Assembly (NCBI RefSeq): GCF_014199955.1 | Contig: NZ_JACHOQ010000009.1 | Span: 21,842 to 85,841, forward strand | Reading direction: 5' to 3' | DNA length: 64,000 nt | DNA from: Brevundimonas aurantiaca | Lineage (GTDB): Bacteria > Pseudomonadota > Alphaproteobacteria > Caulobacterales > Caulobacteraceae | Shown: piece by piece, positions 19,529 to 26,411 of the stretch | Position numbering within the stretch: the stretch's first letter is position 1 | How the letters are laid out: each line of letters opens with the position of its first letter | Position numbers and translations under genes: made by a program | The notes under the pieces: generated by a model | What the model was told of the DNA's origin: nothing | The model's input: the letters and a program-made list of their open reading frames with translations, nothing else | Databases searched by the model: none

Positions 19529-20251
19529 ATGACCGACGCCCTCAATCCCAAACCGCCTTCGGCTGCGGCCTCGGCCGCCGCGCCCAAATCCGACGCCGCG
19601 CCAAATCTCGCGCAGAACATGGAGCGGCTGCGGACCCTCGCCGCGATCATTACGGATGAGAGCGGGAACGTCACCACACAGGCCAAGCATGCGGCGGCTC
19701 TGGAGGAGCGCCGGATGTTTCTCGACGGAAAGTTCAAGGGGTCAGGTACGGAGACGACGCCGATATATCTTCAGATCAGCAACGGCGAGTTCAGAAAGAA
19801 AATAGATTCTATAAGAACTGAAATGATGAACTTAGACCTCAGTCCTGCGGACGAGGTGAAATTCGTTAATTCATACTCATCAGAAGACCAGCAGATCATA
19901 TTCGATTTCATTTTAAGTCCCACATACGGAGACGGCTCTCGGCAGTACGCCGACCTCGACAGCTGGAAGAAGAATATGGAGGCCCTGTCCAAGGTTCAGG
20001 ACTTCATGGCGAAGGCCAAGACGGACCCGGCGGTCAAGGCCGATCCCAAGTACGCCGAGGTGGAGAAGCTGTGGATGATGGCCGACACCTCCGCGCCGTC
20101 CTGGACCGCCCTGGTGCTGCAACTGTTCGGCGAGACGCCCAGTTCGAAACTGGACCTGTCGGACAAGGCCAGGACCGTCGTCGGCGACGTCAAGCCCAAG
20201 GCCCAGCCCGCCCCCTATGAGCCCGGAGCAGTGGCGTCAAAGCGCGTCTGA
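19529..20251 (+). CDS. Unknown protein, first of a tandem paralogous pair
   Basis: A 240-residue soluble protein without a signal peptide. It starts MTDALN, has an Ala/Pro-rich N-terminus, then NLAQNMERLRTLAAI and charged helical segments. The region coding for about residues 68-134 is markedly AT-richer than its surroundings, which suggests an outside origin. The last 107 residues are identical to those of the next gene. I do not recognise a domain. The pair sits between a tRNA-Gly patch and a REPIN-like element, with a terminator just before it. Confidence 0.75.
   Translation: MTDALNPKPPSAAASAAAPKSDAAPNLAQNMERLRTLAAIITDESGNVTTQAKHAAALEERRMFLDGKFKGSGTETTPIYLQISNGEFRKKIDSIRTEMMNLDLSPADEVKFVNSYSSEDQQIIFDFILSPTYGDGSRQYADLDSWKKNMEALSKVQDFMAKAKTDPAVKADPKYAEVEKLWMMADTSAPSWTALVLQLFGETPSSKLDLSDKARTVVGDVKPKAQPAPYEPGAVASKRV
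19931..20251 (+). repeat. Direct repeat copy A, 321 bp at the 3' end of the first paralogue
   Basis: Matches 20681-21001 over 321 bases with only two differences, both in one short spot (CTGCAACTG against CTTCAGCTG). The identity starts and stops abruptly: before it the two genes are clearly diverged in DNA. Confidence 0.9.
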
Positions 20252-20281
20252 TCCCTTCCTCCGACATCAAGAGCCGCTCCG

Positions 20282-21001
20282 ATGACAGACGCCCTCAATA
20301 CCGCCTCGACCCCCGCCGCCGGCGCCCGGCCTGCGATCAAGGCCGCTCCGAATTTGGCGCAGAACCTGGAAAAGCTGCGCACTCTGGCGGCGATCGTCGC
20401 GGACGAGAGCGGCGCCACAAGCGATAAGGCGAAGAGCGCGGCCTATAAGGAAACGCACCGAATGTTCTTGGACGGAGAGTTCATGGGGTCTTCCGGCGCG
20501 GATACGAATCCGATCTTTGCGACCATGATGAATAGCGAGTTCAAGAAGAAAATAGATGGGGCGAGAAATGAGATGATCGCCTTGGATCTGCATGGTGCTG
20601 ATGAGGTGAAGTATATCGAATCCTACTCTCCCGAAGACCAGCAGCTTCTATTTGATTGGGTCTTGAGCCCTGTCAATCATGACGGCTCTCGGCAGTACGC
20701 CGACCTCGACAGCTGGAAGAAGAATATGGAGGCCCTGTCCAAGGTTCAGGACTTCATGGCGAAGGCCAAGACGGACCCGGCGGTCAAGGCCGATCCCAAG
20801 TACGCCGAGGTGGAGAAGCTGTGGATGATGGCCGACACCTCCGCGCCGTCCTGGACCGCCCTGGTGCTTCAGCTGTTCGGCGAGACGCCCAGTTCGAAAC
20901 TGGACCTGTCGGACAAGGCCAGGACCGTCGTCGGCGACGTCAAGCCCAAGGCCCAGCCCGCCCCCTATGAGCCCGGAGCAGTGGCGTCAAAGCGCGTCTG
21001 A
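20282..21001 (+). CDS. Unknown protein, second of a tandem paralogous pair
   Basis: A 239-residue protein that starts 30 bases after its paralogue. The first 133 residues are clearly related to the paralogue but diverged (roughly 55-60 percent identical by eye, including APNLAQN, LRTLAAI, RMFLDG and SPEDQQ), while the last 107 are identical. No signal peptide or membrane segment is visible. Function is unknown; the shared end suggests that both proteins bind one partner or that recent gene conversion occurred. Confidence 0.75.
   Translation: MTDALNTASTPAAGARPAIKAAPNLAQNLEKLRTLAAIVADESGATSDKAKSAAYKETHRMFLDGEFMGSSGADTNPIFATMMNSEFKKKIDGARNEMIALDLHGADEVKYIESYSPEDQQLLFDWVLSPVNHDGSRQYADLDSWKKNMEALSKVQDFMAKAKTDPAVKADPKYAEVEKLWMMADTSAPSWTALVLQLFGETPSSKLDLSDKARTVVGDVKPKAQPAPYEPGAVASKRV
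20681..21001 (+). repeat. Direct repeat copy B, 321 bp at the 3' end of the second paralogue
   Basis: Partner of 19931-20251. The match covers codons for the last 106 residues and the stop. Confidence 0.9.
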
Positions 21002-21018
21002 TCATCAACCGTCCGCGC

Positions 21019-21155
21019 TAGAGCATGATCGTTTCTGTCGGAACCGCTTCGCGGTTCCGACAGAAGCGTGAATCATGCTCTCGCTTTAATCTGGAGCCTG
21101 ATTCACGGCTTCAGCGGAATCGCGAAGCGATTCCACTTCAACCGATCAGGCTCTA
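21019..21155. repeat. REPIN-like element, copy 1
   Basis: A 137-bp unit made of two hairpins, each bounded by GAGC(A/C)TGAT and its complement. The ends form near-perfect terminal inverted repeats, TAGAGCATGATC and the complement of TAGAGCCTGATC. The first hairpin has a perfect inner stem around GGAACCGC-TTC-GCGGTTCC. A second copy is at 39175-39311. The last three bases supply the stop codon of the minus-strand DUF1365 gene. Confidence 0.88.
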
Positions 21156-21923
21156 AAGCACCAGAACCCCCGGCTCGGGCGCCGGCTTGCGGGTCAGGGG
21201 GGTGCGCTTCAGCCACAGTTTCAGCGCCTCCCAATGGATGGCGGCGACGACCTTCAGCGTCAGAAGCGGCATGGACAGGGCGGCGGCCACCAGGGCGCGG
21301 TCGGTCAGGGGGTGACGGCGGCCGGTCATGGCGGTGGCGATCAACAGGCCCTGGGCGTCGCGGCCGTCGATCGCCAGGCTCAGGGTCTCGCCGGGCGGGC
21401 GGCCCCGGAAGACATAGTCCATCTCCATCCCCATGAAGGGCGAGACATAGAGGCGTTTGTCGGCCTGCTGGCGGAACCGGTCGTCGTCGGCCTCGGCCGC
21501 AGGGACCGGCAGGACATAGGACCGGCGCTCGCCGAAGGTGCTGGTGACCTCATAGACCATGGCCGCCAGCCGCCCGTCGGGCCGGTGGCAGTAGTAGAGG
21601 CTGATCGGGTTGAAGACGAAGCCCAGCACGCGGGGCATGGTCAGGAGGCGGATCGCGCCGGAACCGACGTCGATCCCCGCCTCGGCCAGGCGGGCGACGA
21701 TCTGGGCGCGAAGCGGGGCGCCCGAGCCGTCGCCGTGGTCGCGGTCGTAAAAGCCCATCAGGTTGAACCGGCCGCGCGAAAAGGTCTTGAGCCGGCGGTG
21801 CAGGACGTCGATCTCGTCCAGGTCCAGCATCAGCCAGAAGACGCGGTATTTCAGCCGGTGCCGCCGGGGCCTCAGACGGGTGTGAAAGACCCCGCCGACA
21901 TAGAGGGCCGAGGCCCCCGTCAC
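21153..21923 (-). CDS. DUF1365 family protein
   Basis: A 256-residue protein with the DUF1365 marks: ALYVGGVFHTRLRPRRHRLKYRVF, LLTMPRVLGFVFNPISLYYC, VYEVTSTFGERRSYVLP and a C-terminal hydrophobic stretch with AAIHWEALKLWLKR. In alphaproteobacteria this gene accompanies an FAD oxidoreductase and a cyclopropane-fatty-acid synthase in the RpoE/ChrR singlet-oxygen regulon, which suggests a role in membrane lipid change. Its start overlaps the upstream gene by four bases. Its TAG stop is the end of the REPIN-like element. Confidence 0.9.
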   Translation of the reverse strand: MTGASALYVGGVFHTRLRPRRHRLKYRVFWLMLDLDEIDVLHRRLKTFSRGRFNLMGFYDRDHGDGSGAPLRAQIVARLAEAGIDVGSGAIRLLTMPRVLGFVFNPISLYYCHRPDGRLAAMVYEVTSTFGERRSYVLPVPAAEADDDRFRQQADKRLYVSPFMGMEMDYVFRGRPPGETLSLAIDGRDAQGLLIATAMTGRRHPLTDRALVAAALSMPLLTLKVVAAIHWEALKLWLKRTPLTRKPAPEPGVLVL

Positions 21924-23302
21924 GCGACGCGCGCCAGGGAGGCGGCGCCAGAGGTCAGATGGATGCGACCGCTCTCATTCTCGACCGTCCAGGGGCGGCG
22001 CACCCCGCCCAGCTGTTCGGCGACGGCGAGACCCGACTGAAGCCCGTCCTCATGGAAGCCGGCGCCGAAATGGGCCCCGCAGAACCAGACGCCGCCGTGA
22101 CCTTGCAGGCTCCACAGGTCTTTTTGCGCCCGGACGGCGGCCGGGTCGAAGATCGGATGTTCGTACAGTTCGCTGCGCAGCAGCGTCCCGGCCGCCGGGG
22201 GGCGCGGCGGGTTCAGGGTGACGAACAGATCCTGGCCCGGCAGGCCCTGAAGCCGGTTCATCCAATAGGTGACGCAAAGGCCGTCGTCGGCCCCGATATA
22301 GTTCCACGACGCCCAGGCCCGGCGGCGGCGAGGCATCAGGCCGGGGTCGGTGTGCAATATGGTCAGGTTGCGGCTGTAGCGGAAGGCGCCCAGCAGCTCG
22401 CGTTCGCGCGCCGTCGGCTGGGCCAGCATGGCCAGGGCCTGGTCTGCGTGGGCGCCGATGACGACATGGTCGAACCGTTCGGTCGCCCCGGTCGCGTCCT
22501 GAACCAGAACCCCGCCCTCGACCCGTCGGACCTGGGTCACGGCCCGGCCCAGACGCGACCCCTCGCCGCCGCGGCCGGCGGCGGCCGGGCCGGCCGCGAT
22601 CTGGTTGGCCGCAATCTGGCGCGCCAGCGCCTGGACATAGACCCGGCTGCCCCCGACCACGGTGCGCCAAAGCGGCCGGCCGACCAGTTTCAGCAGGCCG
22701 TGATTGCCGCAGAACCTCAGGAAGGACTCGGCCGGATAGTCCAGCAGCGTATGGGCCGGAGACGACCAGATGGCGGCGGCCATGGGCAGGAGGTGATCGT
22801 CGCGGAAGGCTTCGCTGAAACCCTCGCGCTTCAGATAGTCGCCCAGGGTCACGTCGCTGTCAGCCAGGGCCGCCAGCCCTTCCGGCGCCGAGCGATAGAA
22901 GCGCAGAATCTCGCTCAGCATGGACCAGAAGCGCGGGCGCAGCATGTTGCGGCGCTGGGCGAACAGGCCGGGCGCCGCATATTCGAACCGTCCCTGATCC
23001 AGGGAGACGGCGAAGGACATGTCGGTGGCCTGGGTCTTCAGCCCCAGATGGGCGAACAGGGCGATCAGGTTCGGATAGGTGGCGTCGTTGAAGACGATGA
23101 AGCCGGTGTCCACCGCCGTCTCGCCCTCCGCCGAACGGACGTCGACCGTGTTCGAATGGCCCCCCAGCCGATCCTCGCGCTCATAAAGGGTCACGTCGTG
23201 ACGGCCCGACAGCAGCCAGGCGCAGGACAGGGCCGAGACGCCGGAGCCCACGACGGCGATCCGCAGGCGGGGACCAGTCTGTACGGCGGCTGAAGGGGGC
23301 AT
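21920..23302 (-). CDS. FAD-dependent amine-oxidase-like protein (COG2907)
   Basis: A 460-residue flavoprotein with an N-terminal dinucleotide fold RIAVVGSGVSALSCAWLL and the following acidic YERED, then LGGHSNTVDV. The mid-region YPAESFLRFCGNHGLL and end GAHFGAGFHEDGLQSG fit COG2907. It probably desaturates or oxidises a lipid together with the DUF1365 protein; the substrate is unknown. It is the first gene of a two-gene leftward operon that starts 98 bases from the divergent sigma-factor gene. Confidence 0.9.
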   Translation of the reverse strand: MPPSAAVQTGPRLRIAVVGSGVSALSCAWLLSGRHDVTLYEREDRLGGHSNTVDVRSAEGETAVDTGFIVFNDATYPNLIALFAHLGLKTQATDMSFAVSLDQGRFEYAAPGLFAQRRNMLRPRFWSMLSEILRFYRSAPEGLAALADSDVTLGDYLKREGFSEAFRDDHLLPMAAAIWSSPAHTLLDYPAESFLRFCGNHGLLKLVGRPLWRTVVGGSRVYVQALARQIAANQIAAGPAAAGRGGEGSRLGRAVTQVRRVEGGVLVQDATGATERFDHVVIGAHADQALAMLAQPTARERELLGAFRYSRNLTILHTDPGLMPRRRRAWASWNYIGADDGLCVTYWMNRLQGLPGQDLFVTLNPPRPPAAGTLLRSELYEHPIFDPAAVRAQKDLWSLQGHGGVWFCGAHFGAGFHEDGLQSGLAVAEQLGGVRRPWTVENESGRIHLTSGAASLARVA

Positions 23303-23330
23303 TGGGTTTCCAGAAGGGCGGATGTTTGCG

Positions 23331-23396
23331 ACGATACGCCGCCCGCTCTGCAGCGGATCACGAAATGATCCAGACTTCGACCTGAACCGTATTAGG
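23331..23396. promoter_or_regulatory. Back-to-back candidate ECF sigma promoters
   Basis: The inverted repeat GGATCA-CGAAA-TGATCC (23355-23371) places a TGATCC -35 element on each strand. Rightward, TGATCC is followed after 18 bases by TATTAG (23390-23395). Leftward, it is followed after 18 bases by TATCGT (23336-23331). TGATCC is the -35 recalled for RpoE/ChrR-type (ECF11) sigma factors. The -10 elements are not the TAAG form I recall, so this needs a mapped start site. Confidence 0.6.
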
Positions 23397-23400
23397 GTCG

Positions 23401-24006
23401 ATGCATGAGCAGATTTCCATCCTTCGGCCGATTCGGACGCCCGTGATCCCGGCGGGCGATGATTTCGACCGCCTGATCGAGGCGGTGGCGATGCGACGCG
23501 ATCGGGACGCCTTCGCGCGCCTGTTCGACCATTTCGCCCCGCGGCTGAAGGCCTATCTGATGAAGGCGGGGGCCACGGCCGGAGCGGCCGAGGACTTCGC
23601 CCAGGACGCCATGCTGACCGTCTGGCGCAAGGCCGAGCTGTTCGACCGCACCAAGGCCCATGCCGCGACCTGGATCTTCACCATCGCCCGCAACCGGCGG
23701 CTGGACGTGCTGCGCCAGGACGCGCGGCGTCTGCCCCTGCCCGAGATCGACCTGGTTCAGGACGAGCCGGAACAGCCCGACACGGTCGTTCTGGCCGCCG
23801 AAAACGCCGCCCGGCTGAAGGCCGCCATGGCGCGGCTTTCGCCCGATCAGATCGAGGTGCTGCGCCTGGCCTTCTTTCAGGACAACCCCCATTCGGAAAT
23901 CGCCCGGCGGCTGGAACTGCCCCTGGGCACGGTGAAGTCGCGTATTCGCAAGGCCATGATCAAGCTGAGAACCCTGCTGGACGACGAACAGGGAGGGGCG
24001 GCGTGA
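23401..24006 (+). CDS. rpoE: RpoE-type ECF sigma factor (ECF11-like)
   Basis: A 201-residue sigma-70 family factor. Region 2 runs about residues 25-95 (FARLFDHFAPRLKAYLMKAG, EDFAQDAMLTVWRKAELFD, TWIFTIARNRRLDVLR) and region 4 about 135-190 (LSPDQIEVLRLAFFQDNPHSEIARRLELPLGTVKSRIRKA). It pairs with a cupin anti-sigma factor. In Rhodobacter this pair answers singlet oxygen. The ATG lies only a few bases after the proposed -10; a GTG at 23443 is an alternative start. It overlaps the anti-sigma gene by four bases. Confidence 0.92.
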   Translation: MHEQISILRPIRTPVIPAGDDFDRLIEAVAMRRDRDAFARLFDHFAPRLKAYLMKAGATAGAAEDFAQDAMLTVWRKAELFDRTKAHAATWIFTIARNRRLDVLRQDARRLPLPEIDLVQDEPEQPDTVVLAAENAARLKAAMARLSPDQIEVLRLAFFQDNPHSEIARRLELPLGTVKSRIRKAMIKLRTLLDDEQGGAA

Positions 24007-24641
24007 CCGGCGTGCACAATCCCTCCGAAGAGCGGCTGTTGGCCTATGCGGCCGGGACCCTGAGCCCGCCCGAGGCGGTGGTGGTCGCCGCCCATCTGGC
24101 GATGCGGCCCCAGAACGAGGCCTGGGTCAGGACGCTTCAGGCCGTAGGCGGCCGTCTGCTGGACGAGCTGGAGCCTCAGGCCCTGGCCGAGGACGCCCTG
24201 GCGCGGGTGATGGCGCGCGCCGAGACCGACGCCGGAGAGGTTCTGGCCTCCACGCCGCTGAATGACATGGCCGGCCTGCCCGAGCCGTTGCGCCGCTACG
24301 CCTTGGGGCCGTGGCGCTGGCTGGGACCGGGCATGCGCGCCCGCGACGTCCATGCGCCGCGCGACGGCGATTGCCGCGTCATCCTGCTGGAGATCGGGCC
24401 GGGGCGGGAGACGCCCAAACACACCCACGGCGGGATCGAGCTGACCTGCGTCATCCACGGCGCCTACGCCACCGAGACGGCGCTGTTCGAGCCGGGCGAT
24501 TTCGAAGAGGCGGACGGCGAGGTGCTGCACCAGCCGCGCGTGGTCTCGCCCGACCCCTGCCTGTGCGTCGTGGCCCTGGACGGCCAGATCCAGCTGGACG
24601 GCTGGCTGGGCAAGCTGATGCAGCCCTTCATCAAACTGTAG
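24003..24641 (+). CDS. chrR: ChrR-family cupin anti-sigma factor lacking zinc-site cysteines
   Basis: A 212-residue protein. The N-terminal anti-sigma domain keeps H5 and H31 (VVAAHLAMRPQNEAW), but the positions where Rhodobacter ChrR has a Cys-x2-Cys zinc pair are R35 and N38. The C-terminal cupin keeps its metal ligands H140, H142, E146 (HTHGGIE) and H176. ChrR holds RpoE inactive until singlet oxygen or related stress. The loss of cysteines suggests another way to hold or release the anti-sigma domain. GTG start within the sigma-factor end. Confidence 0.88.
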   Translation: MTGVHNPSEERLLAYAAGTLSPPEAVVVAAHLAMRPQNEAWVRTLQAVGGRLLDELEPQALAEDALARVMARAETDAGEVLASTPLNDMAGLPEPLRRYALGPWRWLGPGMRARDVHAPRDGDCRVILLEIGPGRETPKHTHGGIELTCVIHGAYATETALFEPGDFEEADGEVLHQPRVVSPDPCLCVVALDGQIQLDGWLGKLMQPFIKL

Positions 24642-24652
24642 GCCCACAAGGA

Positions 24653-24690
24653 AAGACGCCCGGTCCGCAGGGACCGGGCGTCTTGGTTTT
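24653..24690 (+). terminator. Terminator after chrR
   Basis: A perfect 14-bp stem AAGACGCCCGGTCC with its complement around GCAG, followed by TTGGTTTT. It may also serve the convergent gene from 25089. Confidence 0.88.
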
Positions 24691-24708
24691 CAGGCCGGGA
24701 GAGGGCGA

Positions 24709-25089
24709 TCAGCCGCGACGATTGTCCCAGTCGCGGCGCTCATAGCGGACCTGGGCCGCCAGGCGATCCAGGCGGCGGTCCAGATCGGCGCGCTCCCAAC
24801 CGCTGAGGCCGCCCCGGCGGTAGCCGGCTTCCAGACGCTGGACGCTGTTGAGTTCGGCGCGCAGACGGCCGGCTTCGCGGCGGCTCAGCTGGCCGGTGCG
24901 CAGGCCCTGGTCGATGCGGCGGTCGAGTTGGTCGATGCGGACGTTGACCGAGGGGCCGTAGCCGTAGCCGGCGGGCTGGGCGTGATGCGGACGACCATGA
25001 GGGCCGTAGGATTGGGCGGCGGCGGGCAGGGCAGCCGAGGCCGCAGCGGCCAGGACCAGGGCGGGGATGAGGGCTTTCTTGTTCAGCAT
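24709..25089 (-). CDS. Small periplasmic protein, unknown
   Basis: A 126-residue protein with a clear signal peptide (MLNKKALIPALVLAAAASAAL, cleaved near AAAQS). The mature part begins with a Gly/His/Pro/Tyr-rich stretch (about 27-50), then two helical Arg/Leu/Asp-rich repeats with IDQLDRRIDQGLRTGQLSRREA and LDRRLDRLAAQV. This pattern resembles the SHOCT-like or periplasmic metal-stress helical repeats seen in Caulobacteraceae, but the role is unknown. It is convergent with chrR. Confidence 0.75.
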   Translation of the reverse strand: MLNKKALIPALVLAAAASAALPAAAQSYGPHGRPHHAQPAGYGYGPSVNVRIDQLDRRIDQGLRTGQLSRREAGRLRAELNSVQRLEAGYRRGGLSGWERADLDRRLDRLAAQVRYERRDWDNRRG

Positions 25090-25330
25090 CGGATCAATCC
25101 TTGCGTTGGGGACGCTCCGAGGGGGAGCGCCGATGAAGCCAAGAGACCACGCCCCGCCTGAGCCCGATCTGAACGGCGCGTTTCAGGCGCCGTTCATCTG
25201 TTCGCCCCCGTCGTTCGCCCCCGTCAAACGAGCGAACGGGGCGCACTCCGCCGTCTTTGGCGCGGGCCGTCTTTGGTGTAAGGGCGGTTGACGGGGATTT
25301 TCATCAGTCTGGCCCCTTTCCGACACCCTT

Positions 25331-25347
25331 GTTCAGCGGCTGTTCAG
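25331..25347 (+). promoter_or_regulatory. GTTCAG direct repeat, candidate OmpR/PhoP-type operator
   Basis: GTTCAG-N5-GTTCAG has the 11-base spacing bound by OmpR-family dimers on one DNA face. It lies about 24 bases before the PepSY-PhoP-PhoQ-like operon and suggests autoregulation. The 280 bases upstream (25090-25370) hold no other gene. Confidence 0.45.
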
Positions 25348-25370
25348 AGCCGTCCGCCTAGAACCGCCCC

Positions 25371-25718
25371 ATGACCCGCACCCGCGCCCTCCTCATCGCC
25401 GCCGTCCTGGCCCTGGTCCCTGCGACCCTGGTTCCCGCGACCCAGGTCTCGGCCCAGTCGCGCGAGGCGTCGCGGGATCAGGATCGCGAGGCCGCCCAGG
25501 ACCGTCGGGGTCCGCCCCCGCGCGACAGCCGGGCCATGGACGCGCCCCGCGCCGACCTGGGGGCCGTGGTGCGCCGGGTCGGCGCCGGTCGCGAGGGCCG
25601 GATGCTGGGCGTCAGCCCGCGCGGCGACACAGTGGTGGTGCGCTGGGAATATCCCGGCGGCCGGGTGGCGGATATTCGCGTCGACGCCCGTTCGGGCCGC
25701 GTGATGGGAGAAGACTGA
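25371..25718 (+). CDS. Periplasmic PepSY-like protein, first gene of a two-component operon
   Basis: A 115-residue protein with a signal peptide (cleaved near VSAQS), a charged Arg/Asp/Pro linker and a C-terminal PepSY-like unit, LGVSPRGDTVVVRWEYPGG followed by VADIRVDARSGRVMGED. Such proteins often precede PhoPQ-like genes and may feed back on the sensor. The response-regulator gene starts three bases after the stop. Confidence 0.8.
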   Translation: MTRTRALLIAAVLALVPATLVPATQVSAQSREASRDQDREAAQDRRGPPPRDSRAMDAPRADLGAVVRRVGAGREGRMLGVSPRGDTVVVRWEYPGGRVADIRVDARSGRVMGED

Positions 25719-25720
25719 AG

Positions 25721-26401
25721 ATGCGTGTCCTGCTGGTCGAAGACGACGCCGATCTGTCGCGGCAGCTGAAGGGCGCCCTGGCCGACGCCGGCTATGCGGT
25801 GGATCACGCCGCCGACGGCGAGGAGGCCTGGTTCCTGGGCGACACCGAACCCTATGACGTCATCGTTCTGGACCTGGGCCTGCCCAAGATCGACGGGGTG
25901 TCGGTGCTGGAGCGCTGGCGGCGCGAGGGCAAGGCCACGCCGGTCCTGATCCTGACGGCGCGCGGCGCCTGGTCGGACAAGGTCTCGGGCTTCGACGCCG
26001 GGGCCGACGACTATCTGACCAAACCCTTCCATACCGAAGAGCTGCTGGCGCGGCTGCGGGCCCTGCTGCGCCGCTCGGCCGGCATCGCCTCGGCCACCCT
26101 GTCGTGCGGCGGCCTGCGGCTGGACCCGCGCGCGGCCCGCGCCAACGTCAACGGCGAGCCGCTGCGCCTGACCTCGCTGGAGTACCGGCTGCTGCACTAT
26201 ATGATGATGCATCAGGGCCGGGTGATCAGCCGCACCGAACTGGTCGAACATCTGTACGACCAGGACTTCGACCGGGATTCCAACACCATCGAGGTCTTCA
26301 TCGGCCGACTGCGCAAGAAGATCGGCTCGGACCGGATCGAGACGGTTCGGGGTCTGGGCTATCGGCTGGCCCCCCTGGCGGGCGAGTCCGAGGCGGCGTG
26401 A
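25721..26401 (+). CDS. OmpR/PhoP-family response regulator
   Basis: A 226-residue regulator: a receiver domain (1-118) with the acidic pair EDDAD, the phospho-acceptor in VIVLDLGLPKIDG and K in LTKPF, then a winged-helix DNA-binding domain (about 128-222) with LTSLEYRLLHYMM and NTIEVFIGRLRKKIG. It is probably phosphorylated by the kinase encoded 10 bases downstream. The direct repeat upstream of the operon is a candidate target. Confidence 0.95.
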   Translation: MRVLLVEDDADLSRQLKGALADAGYAVDHAADGEEAWFLGDTEPYDVIVLDLGLPKIDGVSVLERWRREGKATPVLILTARGAWSDKVSGFDAGADDYLTKPFHTEELLARLRALLRRSAGIASATLSCGGLRLDPRAARANVNGEPLRLTSLEYRLLHYMMMHQGRVISRTELVEHLYDQDFDRDSNTIEVFIGRLRKKIGSDRIETVRGLGYRLAPLAGESEAA

Positions 26402-26411
26402 CCCTGAGTCG

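Noticed and set aside
21959..23293. A 444-residue frame opposite the FAD oxidoreductase
   Set aside because: Lacks any motif, while the minus-strand frame has a dinucleotide fold and family marks.
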